From NCBI GenBank assembly GCA_020881915.1, contig JAJFPB010000002.1, positions 4,723,001 through 4,787,000 of the forward strand: 64,000 bases of DNA, in the 5' to 3' direction. The notes below the pieces were generated by a model. It ran no database searches. It worked only from the letters and a program-made list of their open reading frames with translations, and was not told the DNA's origin. The translations under genes were made by a program, and so were the position numbers. Shown here piece by piece: positions 49,465 through 59,884 of this stretch. Each line of letters starts with the position of its first letter. The first letter of the stretch is position 1. Source of the DNA: Paramyrothecium sp. XJ0827. Lineage: Eukaryota > Ascomycota > Sordariomycetes > Hypocreales > Stachybotryaceae.

Positions 49465-50446
49465 TTTGCTCTGCGGGTTGTCTGGAATTCAGCTGTCGGA
49501 CGGTTTGACACGAGTGACGTGTGGAGCTACCGAAATGCCGGAATTTACAAACCAGAAGACCGTCTGAGGGAGATGGGCATTATTTATCTCTCATGTGCCT
49601 TCGGAACTTTTGGTTTGGAATGGAATGGCCTGCTGATATGGCTTGCGGGCCAGCATTCGGGATCCAGCTGCCGAGCACAACCTTTTAGCCACCACTCGGC
49701 GAGGACCAGACTCGAGATCCGGAGCGAGGTTATTTCCGCCTACACCATATCAAAAGGTCCTACTGATGCTGACGACCAACTGTTTGGTTCCATTAGCGAA
49801 ACTATAAGTCCAGACCTAGCTAGACCTAGCTAGTCTTGTAAGCATTTGGAGCTCTTCAAAGTTAGTATTGTAGCCTAGCGCAACTGGCTGTTATTGTGGG
49901 AGGTCAATCCCGACTTGGATGGAAGCTATTTCCTCCTTTGGGTGTGCCACAAAATTCAATCATTACATTAGAGTAGCAACACTTTTCAACTTGGAACGGG
50001 CGAACTTGAGGAGAGAATTTCCGCTAGGTTCGTTCTTTCGGTCGCTAGAGGCAATCGGCATGATCAGTCTAGAGGATACCATAGGCTAACAGGGCCGCGA
50101 ACAAGTGATAGCTCGCCAAGAAGGACGCGAGTACTGAAGAAAACGATCGTGCCAGTGATGGCAAGCTCCTTGTCTACAACACTACGCACACTCAGAATTC
50201 CGTCTCAATACCAATGACCTACTTCTATAGCTGCTTTCGCAGGCTAAAGGCAACTTCCGTGCACTGGCTCGAGCATAAGCTTTGTTTCCTTTTCGGGGCA
50301 GACACAAAACCCAGCTCGCCCACTCGAGGGTTGCTAGCAATCATGACAGCATCTTCGATGTTGGAAATCACGGAAATGAAGCCACTGAAGCGGTCCGTGA
50401 GGAGCTAGAAGTCTTCTTAAGTACTTGCATGTCTGCACCTCGAAAT
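49465..50446. other. Intergenic region, no gene seen
   Basis: About 980 bases. The open frame at 49366-49833 (plus) overlaps the DUF7702 gene and is a shadow. A short direct repeat CCTAGCTAGA occurs at about 49816-49832. Confidence 0.45.
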
Positions 50447-51613
50447 TTAGTGAGGTGGCTCGACGGCTCCCCACCAATAAAAGACGGCTTTGAGATCCCC
50501 ATCCCATAAATGGTCCGCAGCATCCTCACCATACCAGATCCTGCGCAGCATGTCATATTGGTACAGTATGCAGAAGCAGAGTCGCAGATATTGTTGACAA
50601 TCCTCCCTCAAGTCTACAAGCGGATCTGGAATCGGGGAATGTGCCATTGTGTCTTGTTCGATTCCGGGGGTTGAGTATAGCCGCCCGGCAGCCCAGGGAC
50701 CGCCCATGCCACAATGCCGAAAGAAAGCGTCATGTGGTAATTTGTGAGTCGGGTAGTCATCGTCCGACATGCTATCCGCTGCACATCGCAGAAAGTTTTG
50801 TAGTTCGCATATACGTATCTTGCTCCCTTGCTCCCTCAGCTTGTCTACCGTGTTCAGGAGCAGATAACATTGAAGTGTCTTCGCCCCGATGTGGTCGACT
50901 CCAAAGCTGTGGCCCCACGACAGACTGTCGAGTGTCTGAAGCGGCACTTCTGGATGCAGCGCTAGGCGAAGCACCGCCGAGGTGGCTTCATGCCTGGTCG
51001 TCTGGTCAGAAGCCGCCGCAGAAATGATGAGAAGCCCCTTCAAGGCATCGGCAAGGTCCGCATCCGACGTGGAGTATGAGTGTTCCTTTCCGCTGTAGCC
51101 TTTGCCGCGGCTGATCCAGTACTTTAGGCTTTGATACTCTTTTGACAGTGGATTGCATTTCAGAGAATTCGACCTGTGAGGTTGTAGTCCATACACTCGT
51201 TCGAGAGAAAACAGAACATCATCTGAGAAGAGCTCATCACCACGCTGCCCGGAATCTGAAGCCTGTGGATGCTTTTTCCGCTCTGTTGACGAGAGATCCT
51301 TGAGCACTGCGCAGAATTTCCTTCGAAAGTGGCCGAGATCATTCTTCTGGTTATCCTTTTCTGCGGAGAAGATATCGGTGCGCATCGGCGTGTAACTCTT
51401 GTTGAGACGCACGAGTCGGAAATGTGAGGCCAATGTGGCCCATGGGAGCTTGTGATCCAGGTGCATGTCGTGCGATGTTGTCTGTGATTCGTGCTGCGGT
51501 GAGTCAAGCATGAAGCGGCTGTGGACATTCAGCAAAACAAGCTGGCTTTTGGTGGATTTATTGCCGACTAGCCGATTGACATGGGGTTTTAAGCTGCCTG
51601 CAGGGTGTAACAT
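50447..51613 (-). CDS. Hypothetical protein of 388 aa
   Basis: A single uninterrupted frame from ATG at 51613 gives 388 aa. I do not recognise a domain. The protein is hydrophilic with a helical C-terminal half (DALKGLLIISAAASDQTTRHEATSAVLRLAL; LREDCQQYLRLCFCILYQYDMLRRIWYG) and a Trp-rich end (HLWDGDLKAVFYWWG). No signal peptide or membrane helix is evident. The long frame and the absence of stops in nearly 1.2 kb support a real gene. A missing N-terminal or C-terminal exon cannot be excluded. Confidence 0.6.
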   Translation of the reverse strand: MLHPAGSLKPHVNRLVGNKSTKSQLVLLNVHSRFMLDSPQHESQTTSHDMHLDHKLPWATLASHFRLVRLNKSYTPMRTDIFSAEKDNQKNDLGHFRRKFCAVLKDLSSTERKKHPQASDSGQRGDELFSDDVLFSLERVYGLQPHRSNSLKCNPLSKEYQSLKYWISRGKGYSGKEHSYSTSDADLADALKGLLIISAAASDQTTRHEATSAVLRLALHPEVPLQTLDSLSWGHSFGVDHIGAKTLQCYLLLNTVDKLREQGSKIRICELQNFLRCAADSMSDDDYPTHKLPHDAFFRHCGMGGPWAAGRLYSTPGIEQDTMAHSPIPDPLVDLREDCQQYLRLCFCILYQYDMLRRIWYGEDAADHLWDGDLKAVFYWWGAVEPPH

Positions 51614-52237
51614 TAGGAAGTGGATCGTGCCGTGACCGGAAATGTACCAGCTGTAGTGGGAGCCCGTCCTTGCTCATTTTACACAAGTTGACCAGTTGAG
51701 AATGTCTTTTAACCTAGAGCATTGCATGAATTTATTTTTGAGTAAGCCGAATAGAAACAACAGCCAACGTTCTGTTTTCAAGATAATGGCCTGTGTACCT
51801 AACAGCAGCGGCGGCATGACGGTCAACTACCGTTTGCTCCGTGGTCCGCTGATTGAGTGCAAGCTGAGACCCCGGGGCTTCTAAATTGTGCGAGAATCGA
51901 ATACAGGCATAGAGAGATATGGACAACAGCTGCCTATAAAACGGATAGTGCTGTGTCTAGGTCCGGTGCAGGGGAACGGTAAGACGGGTGGTATTCACGA
52001 GGCAGATGCATTTATTTATATCTCAGGGCTACCCCTTGGGGCATCAGCTGGCCTAACAGAAATAGATGACCAAGCAAAGAAAAAGGACAAGGCTGTAGCC
52101 CACGGCCGAAGCGGAATAGGGAAGCAAGACCCTGACAAGCTAAGCCAAGGAGGTTCGTATAATAATTCCCTCTTCTTGTGTAGCTCTTACTGGTGGCAAT
52201 GTACTGTACTGGCTATGGCAACTACTACAAGATATAA
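51614..52237. other. Intergenic region, no gene seen
   Basis: About 620 bases. A 117-codon plus-strand frame (51888-52241) runs into the end of the cupin gene and has no family motif. Confidence 0.45.
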
Positions 52238-52992
52238 CTAGAGCCAGAGCTCGTCCAGGAACTTAGTCTCCTGTCCTCGTCCTCGCACCTCGATCTTGTT
52301 TGCGTGAATAATAATGCCCAAAATCCGTATCCACTTATCCGTGGTATTTTTCCACCTATAGCTTGATTAGACCCGCTAATTCAAGGATCAGAAGTTTGGA
52401 TCCTACTTACGCATGCATCTGGCCACGCTGGACCACAACTTCCCCTTCGCTGAGAACTGTCTCGATGGTTTCATCGTCGTCTGCCTTTCCGTCAACGACA
52501 TTGAAAGGGTTTTTCGGCGTGACTAGCGTTGGTGTTCCACTTTGGATGATCAGGTAGTCTGTCGAAACGGTACGGTGCTACACATGGCGTTAACAAGATC
52601 CAAGGAGCAAAAAGGTCGACATTCGCATATGAAGGACTTACCATAGGGGATATCAAGCCTGGCGCCAGGTCTAGAAAGTACACGTTTGTACCGCCAGTGA
52701 GGGCAACACAATAGTTGGGATCGGTGGGCACCGGCAGTCTAAGCAATATGCATAATATAAGCATGAATTATTGTGATTATTTCCAAGCTTGAGATTCTAC
52801 TCACGGGCCACTATTGGTAGATGGAAATGTTTGAGTTCCTAGGAAAGTTCTCCTGAGACTCCCGTCAGGACTAACAACAGCCTCCAAAGCCTCTCTTTTG
52901 TTTTGTACAGCCGGCTCATCGAACCCTTCTGGGAGGGGCAACACGTTTTCCGATACAATTCGGATGGGGTTGGGTGGAGGTTGGATCGTCAT
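52238..52992 (-). CDS. Small cupin-domain protein
   Basis: Four exons (52992-52805, 52738-52642, 52577-52411 and 52355-52238) give 189 aa. All introns are 55-66 nt with GT-AG ends and the phases agree. The protein has the double-Gly beta-barrel pattern of fungal cupin-2 proteins: LTGGTNVYFLDLAPG, a loop with SPMHRTVSTDYLIIQSGTPTLV that carries the first metal-type His, VLSEGEVVVQRGQMHAWKN carrying the second His, then IRILGIIIHANKIEV. Relatives lie near polyketide or small-molecule genes, but no such genes are next to this one. The activity is unknown. The minus frame is open upstream to 53337; the ATG at 52992 is preferred because similarity starts there. Confidence 0.8.
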
Positions 52993-54132
52993 TGTCTCGG
53001 TCGTTTTGTTCGGCTCCGGCTTGTGATAGGTAGACTTAGAGATCGAGGAGTTCCCTACTGAGCGAATCGTGTAATTCAGGCGAATTACTTCCACAGCTTT
53101 ATGTTCGATGAGTGCAGCCTTGTGGGACTTAATATCACTTGCCCGACCATGCGGCAGATGCTGGATCCTCATTGCCACGCTTTGCCAAACATACAACGCA
53201 GTACATGGGATGCGTAATTTTGCCAATTTGGGCAAACTGATTGCTAATAGTCGGAGCTTCACGCCTGAGTAATCGTAGCTGCACTGTTTGAATAGCAGTA
53301 ACTGCTGCGCATTGTTATGGGACATTGCTATCTTCATTTCCTAAAGAGGCAAAAGCCGGAACCTGCTTAGTATTACGTCGGCCATCATTGTGAATCCACA
53401 ATTGGGACACGATCTAGTAGGTAATCAGATCGGCTCATTATTAATGCAGTTCTCTAAGGAAAAGCGATTGCAATGCAAAAGTCCAAGGATTGGTAATGAA
53501 ACGCATCCCTAATTATTCCCAACTCATATATGCCTACACCTATGCCCAGTTATTCTTGGCTGGAGAGATTTACCAAACGCTTCAGTATTGCCCCGATCTT
53601 GGCTTACCCTGAAGCATTACGCCTTTCCTTGAGCTTACTTTATATCCACGCAGCTCGGCGATCAAAAAGTTATCTTGATTGGCAATCTGCATGAAGCGAC
53701 GAATGTATTGATCTCTTAGCTTCTGATCTATTGCGACGAACTTTGAGCACGGTTTCTTTACTGATTGTTACCATTGGCAACAAATTTTGTCACTGGCTCG
53801 CGAGAGACAAACCTCATATAATGATGTTTCTCACCTGTAATATGTTCGCGATAAAAAAACGAAAACAAGTTAGTCTTGGTACAAGTTCTTGATGCTGAAC
53901 AAAGATTCCAGCGGCATATGAAAGTGAAGCTCGTGAGCACAGATATTCAATTGCTTTCTCCGTCACTACGGGATGAACATGAAGATCGGCCGGGCGATGA
54001 AGCATGCTTACTAAATGTTGTGGAGAACGTTCACCCATGTAGGGTACCATCGCATAGAGCCGGCTTCGGTATGAGTCTGACCACCCGAGTCAACCTTTCT
54101 TTTCCTTTCTTATCTTGCTCAAGCAGATAACG
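52993..54132. other. Divergent promoter region of the cupin and asparaginase genes
   Basis: About 1.1 kb between divergent starts. The minus frame open to 53337 may extend the cupin protein, but its composition is unlike coding sequence. Nothing else was seen. Confidence 0.4.
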
Positions 54133-55203
54133 ATGATTGCCGATAACTTTGTGGTCACGGACAGAGGAGGTGTGATAGAGAACAAGCACGAGGTGCACGT
54201 TGCTATTGTTGACTCAACCGGCAAGCTCCTGTTCTACGTGGGCAACCCCAGCCGCGTGACCCTCATCAGATCTGCCGCAAAACCAGTGCAAGCCCTGGCT
54301 GTCGTTGAGACGGGCGCATTCGAGAAGTACGGCTTTGATGATGCCGACTTGGCTCTGATGTGCGCGTCGCACAACAGCGAGCCGCGACACGTCGATCGTG
54401 CCCGGGCTATGTTGCGGAAAGTCGACGCTCAGGAAGACGACCTTCGGTGCGGCGGCCACCCGTCAATCAACCCACATTTAGCTCGCGAGTGGATTCAAAA
54501 GAACTTGACGCCAACACGCGTCTACAACAACTGCTCTGGCAAGCATGCGGGCATTATCGGTGGATCCAAGGCGTTGAACGTCCCGATCGAAGACTACCAC
54601 CTCGCCGACCACCCAATTCAGCAGCGAGTGAAGCAGGCAGTTGAGGAAATAGCGGGCCTTAGTTCTGAAGAAGTACTGTGGGGGATCGATGGCTGCAACA
54701 TGCCCGCCCCGGCGTACTCCTTGATTCACCTAGGAAAGACATTTGCGCGATTTGCCCAAGCTGCAGACGATACGCAGGACGACGGTGATGCCGAAAGCAC
54801 ACCGGACGACCGAAAGAAGTGGATGGCTCGGATATTTCATGCCATGACGCGATACCCCGAGAACATCGCAGGCGACGGCAGATTTTGCACCATTCTCATG
54901 GACGCGTACAAGGGCCAACTGTTCGGGAAAGTCGGCGCCGACGCCTGCTACGGCATCGGCGTCCGAGAGTCGGAGGATACCAAGCGCCTTGGCGCGCACG
55001 GAGCGATCGGCATAGCCGTCAAAATAAGCGATGGGAACCTAGACGTTTTGTATGCGGCTCTGCCCGAGATCTTGGAGCAGCTGCAGATCGGGACGGCTGA
55101 GACAAGACGGGCGCTGGAGCGCTTCCACCGCGTCGAGCTGAAAAATACGATGGGGGTGGTCACTGGACGGGTGGAGTGTTTGTTCAAGATTCAACCAGCA
55201 TGA
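54133..55203 (+). CDS. L-asparaginase of the Rhizobium etli (AspII/ReAV) type
   Basis: One exon encodes 356 aa of the Asparaginase_II family (PF06089), which hydrolyses asparagine to aspartate and ammonia and is unrelated to yeast Asp1. Key residues known in the R. etli enzyme can be placed with a constant offset of one: Ser47 and Lys50 in RSAAKP, Ser79 in CASHNSEPR, and the zinc ligands Cys134 and Lys137 in NNCSGKHAG and Cys188 in DGCNMPAPA. An Asp/Glu-rich insert at about 210-228 (ADDTQDDGDAESTPDD) looks like a fungal addition. There is no signal peptide, so a cytosolic enzyme is likely. The intronless gene and bacterial relatives suggest ancient transfer; this is inference. Confidence 0.92.
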   Translation: MIADNFVVTDRGGVIENKHEVHVAIVDSTGKLLFYVGNPSRVTLIRSAAKPVQALAVVETGAFEKYGFDDADLALMCASHNSEPRHVDRARAMLRKVDAQEDDLRCGGHPSINPHLAREWIQKNLTPTRVYNNCSGKHAGIIGGSKALNVPIEDYHLADHPIQQRVKQAVEEIAGLSSEEVLWGIDGCNMPAPAYSLIHLGKTFARFAQAADDTQDDGDAESTPDDRKKWMARIFHAMTRYPENIAGDGRFCTILMDAYKGQLFGKVGADACYGIGVRESEDTKRLGAHGAIGIAVKISDGNLDVLYAALPEILEQLQIGTAETRRALERFHRVELKNTMGVVTGRVECLFKIQPA

Positions 55204-55359
55204 GGAGAGAAGGATATACGAGAGCCATTATTACTGTTATTATTAAATCAGAGGCTATTGTGTGCTTGCCCACGTTCAACCCAAATACTTAGGAAATACA
55301 TGAAGAAGGCTTACCTGGCTTGCTATAGGCACTCGAATCCCAACTCACCCAGTCTGTTC

Positions 55360-56847
55360 TCATTTTGCCGACCAGATTCGAACGCCGTCAAAGTCCACGC
55401 TTGCCACGAAAACTTGGCCCTTGCCCTCGTCCTCCCAGACGGTCATGCCGCTTCCGCCGCTGCTCAACACCTTTCCGTTCTCATCTCTCCACTTGTCCGC
55501 GTTGGGCCCGTCGTCCGTCCCGCCCCGGGCGAACCTCCACTTCATCTCCTTCTGAATGTCGAGGATCTCTGCGCTGCTGTCAGAGCCCAGCCAGAACGCA
55601 AGCTTGTTGCCGTGGTCGAGAAACTTGACTTTCTGCACTTCAATGAATGAGACAATCAAGTCTCGCACCGCCTCGGAGTCGGGGATACTCGCAGCAGGCG
55701 AGAAGGTTCGCTCTTGGAGGATTTGTTTCTCCTCGACGTCCAGCAGCTGCAGCAGGTTCTCCGAACCCACGGCGAGCCATCTGCTGTTTGGATGCCAGTC
55801 AAGGGCGCGCTTCCAATGGTTCCTCCTCCCCTCTTCCTTGAACTCCCAGTACAAGGCGCCGTCAGCGAGCGAGTAGATGTTCAGCGCGCCGGCCCCAGGT
55901 GTTGCAGCGAAGTACTTTGAGTCTGGCGAGAACCCCCCAATCCAATTCTGCCTGTCGGTGACGAATTTGAAGCCCTCTTTACCTGTCGCAGCGTCCCACG
56001 TGCGGATGGTGCCGTCCCAGCAGACACTTGCAAAGATGGTCTCGTCTGGGTTCCATCCGACCCACGTGATGAGGTCGGTGTGGCCATGCAGAGTGAAGCG
56101 ATCCTCGAAGTCATTCGCGGAGCAGATGACAATATCCCAAACATCATTGTCGTTGGACCTAGGAGCTCGTCCTGGCAAATAGGCCATCCACTTGCTCGAG
56201 GGACTGAAAATTTCTGGGGTGAAACGGCCCACAATGCGTTGGATTGGCGTGGCCTGGGTACTGGACCTGACCAACTGGTCGACGGCAGTTGAAAAGGCTT
56301 TGGTCAGTTTATCCAAGCTTGCCTGCCCTGCTGTAATTCCTAAGCCTGGCAAGCCTTCCGAGACAGCGTTGGTGGCAGCTGCAACAACAGACCCAAGCGC
56401 CTCGGCGTTTGGAGTGGCTGCTTGCTGAGCCTTGTTGATGTCCCAAATGAGAATCAAGGGAGGTCTATCCTCGCCTTCCCCATGGTACTCCTCGCTCGAG
56501 ACGAGTATGTTGGAATCACCGGGTTTGAACTTGATTGTCTCAATGCGGTTCACGTGTCCCGTTAAAGTCTTGACGACCTCCCATGTCTTTGTGTCGTAGA
56601 CATACACATCAGACTTGACCGCGACGGCCAAGCGTGTGCCGTCGCTGCTGATGCAAGCGTCGTGTGGCTCAGGCTGCCACCATGGGTGGTCATCATCCGT
56701 GGCAAAGGTAAGTTTCTTGTGCTCATCACCCCATGCAAGTTTGCCGTCTTGTGCGTACTGGAAAGCATCGCCGTTGGACGTGGTGAAGTCTTTGTCAACG
56801 GCATAACGCCAGTCCCGGAAAAATTCTTCGCTGGAATAGGAAGTCAT
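55360..56847 (-). CDS. WD40-repeat protein of 495 aa
   Basis: One exon encodes a 495-aa beta-propeller. WD-type repeats can be seen at VYDTKTWEVVKTLTGHVNRIETIKFKPGD, LHGHTDLITWVGWNPDETIFASVCWDGTIRTWDAATGKE and HWKRALDWHPNSRWLAVGSENLLQLLD. There is a nonrepetitive insert (about 140-200, Ala-rich AALGS/AAATNAVSEG) between early blades. No catalytic or membrane segment is present, so a scaffold role is likely; the partner is unknown. It converges with the asparaginase gene, with only 156 bp between their stop codons. Confidence 0.83.
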   Translation of the reverse strand: MTSYSSEEFFRDWRYAVDKDFTTSNGDAFQYAQDGKLAWGDEHKKLTFATDDDHPWWQPEPHDACISSDGTRLAVAVKSDVYVYDTKTWEVVKTLTGHVNRIETIKFKPGDSNILVSSEEYHGEGEDRPPLILIWDINKAQQAATPNAEALGSVVAAATNAVSEGLPGLGITAGQASLDKLTKAFSTAVDQLVRSSTQATPIQRIVGRFTPEIFSPSSKWMAYLPGRAPRSNDNDVWDIVICSANDFEDRFTLHGHTDLITWVGWNPDETIFASVCWDGTIRTWDAATGKEGFKFVTDRQNWIGGFSPDSKYFAATPGAGALNIYSLADGALYWEFKEEGRRNHWKRALDWHPNSRWLAVGSENLLQLLDVEEKQILQERTFSPAASIPDSEAVRDLIVSFIEVQKVKFLDHGNKLAFWLGSDSSAEILDIQKEMKWRFARGGTDDGPNADKWRDENGKVLSSGGSGMTVWEDEGKGQVFVASVDFDGVRIWSAK

Positions 56848-57530
56848 GATGAACAGGCAATTGAGAAGTTGTCTTTGGTTTCGATATGGTCAAGAAAAGT
56901 ATTCATGGTGGGCGACAGTCCATGTTAGAGACTTTATAGTTGGAACCGCTGCCTTGCCGGGTGTTACCTGGTCTGTTTTGCGCCATCGCAAGTTGGCCAA
57001 CGATTTCTTCTTTCGGTAGGAGTTCTCTTCAAAGTACACCACGCCACTCATGTAGGTTGGGTCTGTAGGTTGGGGCGTGTGAGCTTGGAAAGGCGCACAC
57101 CCACTTCAAGGTTGCCTTATGGACACCCATCCCCCATCCTTCTCAGAGCTGATGTGCGGGGCCCACCTAAATGGATCGTTCCTGATCCAATCAAGTCACG
57201 AAACAAGATGGTGACTGCAGAAAGCCGAAGGTATAAGACCAAGCAGGATTCTTGGCAGGATGAGCGCCGCAGCCGTGCATTGTCGACGTTATACAGGGCA
57301 ATTCCTATCCAAAATTCATGAGAGGTCCTGATAACCCAATCTAGTCGTTAAGGCCAAGTAGCGGCTGTTATACCGACTCAGCATCATATATTCTCAGCCG
57401 TCGAGTTGCTATTCTTCAAATCGGGAAATCCATATATCCAGTAAGGAGCCGCCAGTTCTAGGGTCGCCGTTAAGCGTCAGAATGTACTTCTTTTGTTGGT
57501 CACCAACTAGACGCGGCATCGATGACGTGG
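56848..57530. other. Intergenic region, no gene seen
   Basis: About 680 bases upstream of the WD40 gene. No open frame shows a recognised motif. Confidence 0.5.
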
Positions 57531-58543
57531 TCATTGCAGGCCAAGAGCCCTTTTGGGTTGCAATGCAACCCTGTTTTTCGCCGCTTCTTGCTGCTGCATA
57601 CGACGTTCCTGGCGCTCACTGAAGCGGTCCCCGAATAGGTCAAAATGCGGCCTCATCACAATCGTGGACTTGACCCACTCTTCCATGCAAGCGACGAGGC
57701 GGTCGCGGTTCCCACTAGGCAGCATGCGGGATCCTTCTGCTTCTGTAGTAAATTGCGTGTAGGCTTTAGGCACGGAGCTTTGGTTGGCGATGGTAAACAT
57801 TCTCATCCAGCGGCCGAGAATTCGGAGCGAGGTGACCGCGTTGAACGGCTGCGAACCCCCGCTGACCTGGGCCACTGTAAGTGGTATGCCTTGCGCGGGT
57901 CGTACAGATCCAGAGGAGAGGGGTATCCAATCAATCTGCTGCTTGAAGATGTCGGTCTGTCGAATAATTAGTCATCTCAGAATTTGCTGTCTTCCTTGCG
58001 TTTATCGGACCAAATTGCCATGCTGCTCCGGACTAACCCAAACATGACGATCGCTCCATTTGCTCAACTCCCGCAACTCCTGCACTTTTAACGAGTGTGG
58101 CTCCCATCGTCCTTCTGGGGCCAGCCGGCTGGATCGCACACGCGCACGTCGCAACCAAATCTGAAAAGAATACGTGCAGCTTCGTAAGCCAGAAGGCGTC
58201 AGAAGGACCTGCATGACCGGAATGTCAGATACCTCTGAACGGGACCAAAAGGCCTTACTCACCCGCTTCGTCAACTACCGTAAAGCACAAAGACACGCAA
58301 TAGGTCTCGCCGATTATCTACTATCTCACTTTTCACCATAGGGAGTGTTGTGCTCAATTCTAGATTCACCGCCCAGTCCTCGGTAGACTCAGGTAGTAGG
58401 AAGGGGCGATATCGCTCGCGGATGGCGGCACCATCACTTTCAGGCGTAATGGCCAGTAATATGCCCTCATATGCAGTATCAACAGCAAGCTCGATTTTCT
58501 GTCTACCTGAATGCGCGTTGTTCAAATCACCGTGGCTATTCAT
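57531..58543 (-). pseudogene. arsH: ArsH-type NADPH:FMN oxidoreductase pseudogene
   Basis: ArsH oxidises organoarsenicals and reduces FMN in arsenic resistance. All parts are visible: RYRPFLLPESTEDWAVNLELS and LRVFVLYGS in exon 1, RLLAYEAARILFRFGCDVRVCDPAGWPQKDD in exon 2, KVQELRELSKWSDRHVWVSPEQHGNL, and in the last exon [30 protein letters not shown] and [20 protein letters not shown]. The gene is broken three times: TGA at 58273-58271 just after YGS, TGA at 58201-58199 inside the SFSRL motif, and a frameshift near 58090 between KDDGSH and KVQEL. The introns (58262-58209, and from HGNL to 57957) keep usable ends. No other ars genes are nearby. Confidence 0.85.
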
Positions 58544-59884
58544 TGGCAAAGGTTATCTCGTGAATGCTAATGGTTCTGTTGAGAGCTGCCAGTTGCTACA
58601 ACAAAATGAAGCGGCTGCTAGCGGCCGCACAAATGTTCTAATGGTGGTTCGTAGGAGACTTGACAGTTGTGGAGAAGCTCTTTTCATGGTCACGCGACCC
58701 GGAAATGAAAAAGTCTGGTCCCTAAAGAACATGTGTGAAAATGGTTCACATGCTAAGAAAATGAGATGTGCGCTCCGATTTGTACCAGCTCACGGGTGGG
58801 CATCTTGACCCGTTCGCATGGTATTTTTTGATCTTGTCTGCTCGAAAAGCGGTCTGCCAAGGAAGCCATGAGGTCTTCTCAAGCGGGTCGAATAAGTTGG
58901 TCTAGTTCAGATGCGGAAGGGAATGCCGAGCCACGTGTTTTCTCAGGGTATTCACATTGCCAGGACGCAGACAGCTGCGTGTGTGTGTCAAGGTAGGGCT
59001 TTGATGGAAACAGGGGGTCATGGCATATTCATGGTCTTATGCTGGATTTGGCACTGATAGGCATGAAGGCTCATTACTGGGTTTAGGCCGAGGGCAAACA
59101 TCCGTCTTTTTGCTGGAAGCGCGCACCAATTCTTCCGTATGACATACGGCCATAGGAGGCAATTCGGGATGGCCCTCTCCTTTGGATGAAGTGGTATTGC
59201 GTCCTGATCAGCGCGTCTCTTAGTCTCGTTGGACTGCATGAACCGCAAGGTCATTGACACCAAGTCCTCTAGTGCTGCACTGAAGCCGTGCAACCATTGT
59301 CCTCGATTTTCCAAATCTATAGAAAGGTCGGAAGTGTGTCACTGCTTGAACATGATAGGCTTAGTAAGTGTGGATGGGGTTGCGATCTAGGGCCTTTTGG
59401 CCTGAGTCAAGTGGGCAAGATGGAAGTCTGGGATTCTTACAAGATTCTCATCTCCTAGATTAGCAAAGCCGCTACTACTAGATTTACTGACCTTTGATAT
59501 GCAAAGTGTTGACAAAGATGGGTTCATGCTTTGACAATGTGGCTAGCGATCCTCTGCTCCTCTGCCTCACGCTGCATCTAGTCCTGTGAGGCGCATGGCC
59601 AGGACCTAAAGCTTTGCTTGTCTCTCTTCCAGAGCCTTATTTTCCTATCTGCCAAGAGCTTGGGTTCATGTCCATGAGTGAGCAACGCCTAATTTTATAT
59701 TTTCAGTATTGGATCAAGAATCGTAAGGATAAGTGACCCGTGATGAATGATTCTTCTTAAGAAGTCCCTGAAAAATGAAAGACAGGACAGAGTCTTACGA
59801 AGGTTTAGCATTCTTAAAATGCGTGGGCAGGCAAAGCACCCCAAATCCCACTCAATGCTCTCCGCCAGACACGAGACGCTCTAC
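58544..59884. other. Intergenic region, no gene recognised
   Basis: About 1.3 kb. A 98-codon minus frame (59018-59314) and a plus frame overlapping the ArsH relic lack recognisable motifs. Nothing else was seen. Confidence 0.4.

Noticed and set aside
58350..58808. 152-codon plus-strand frame
   Set aside because: It overlaps exon 1 of the ArsH relic in antisense and has no motif of its own.
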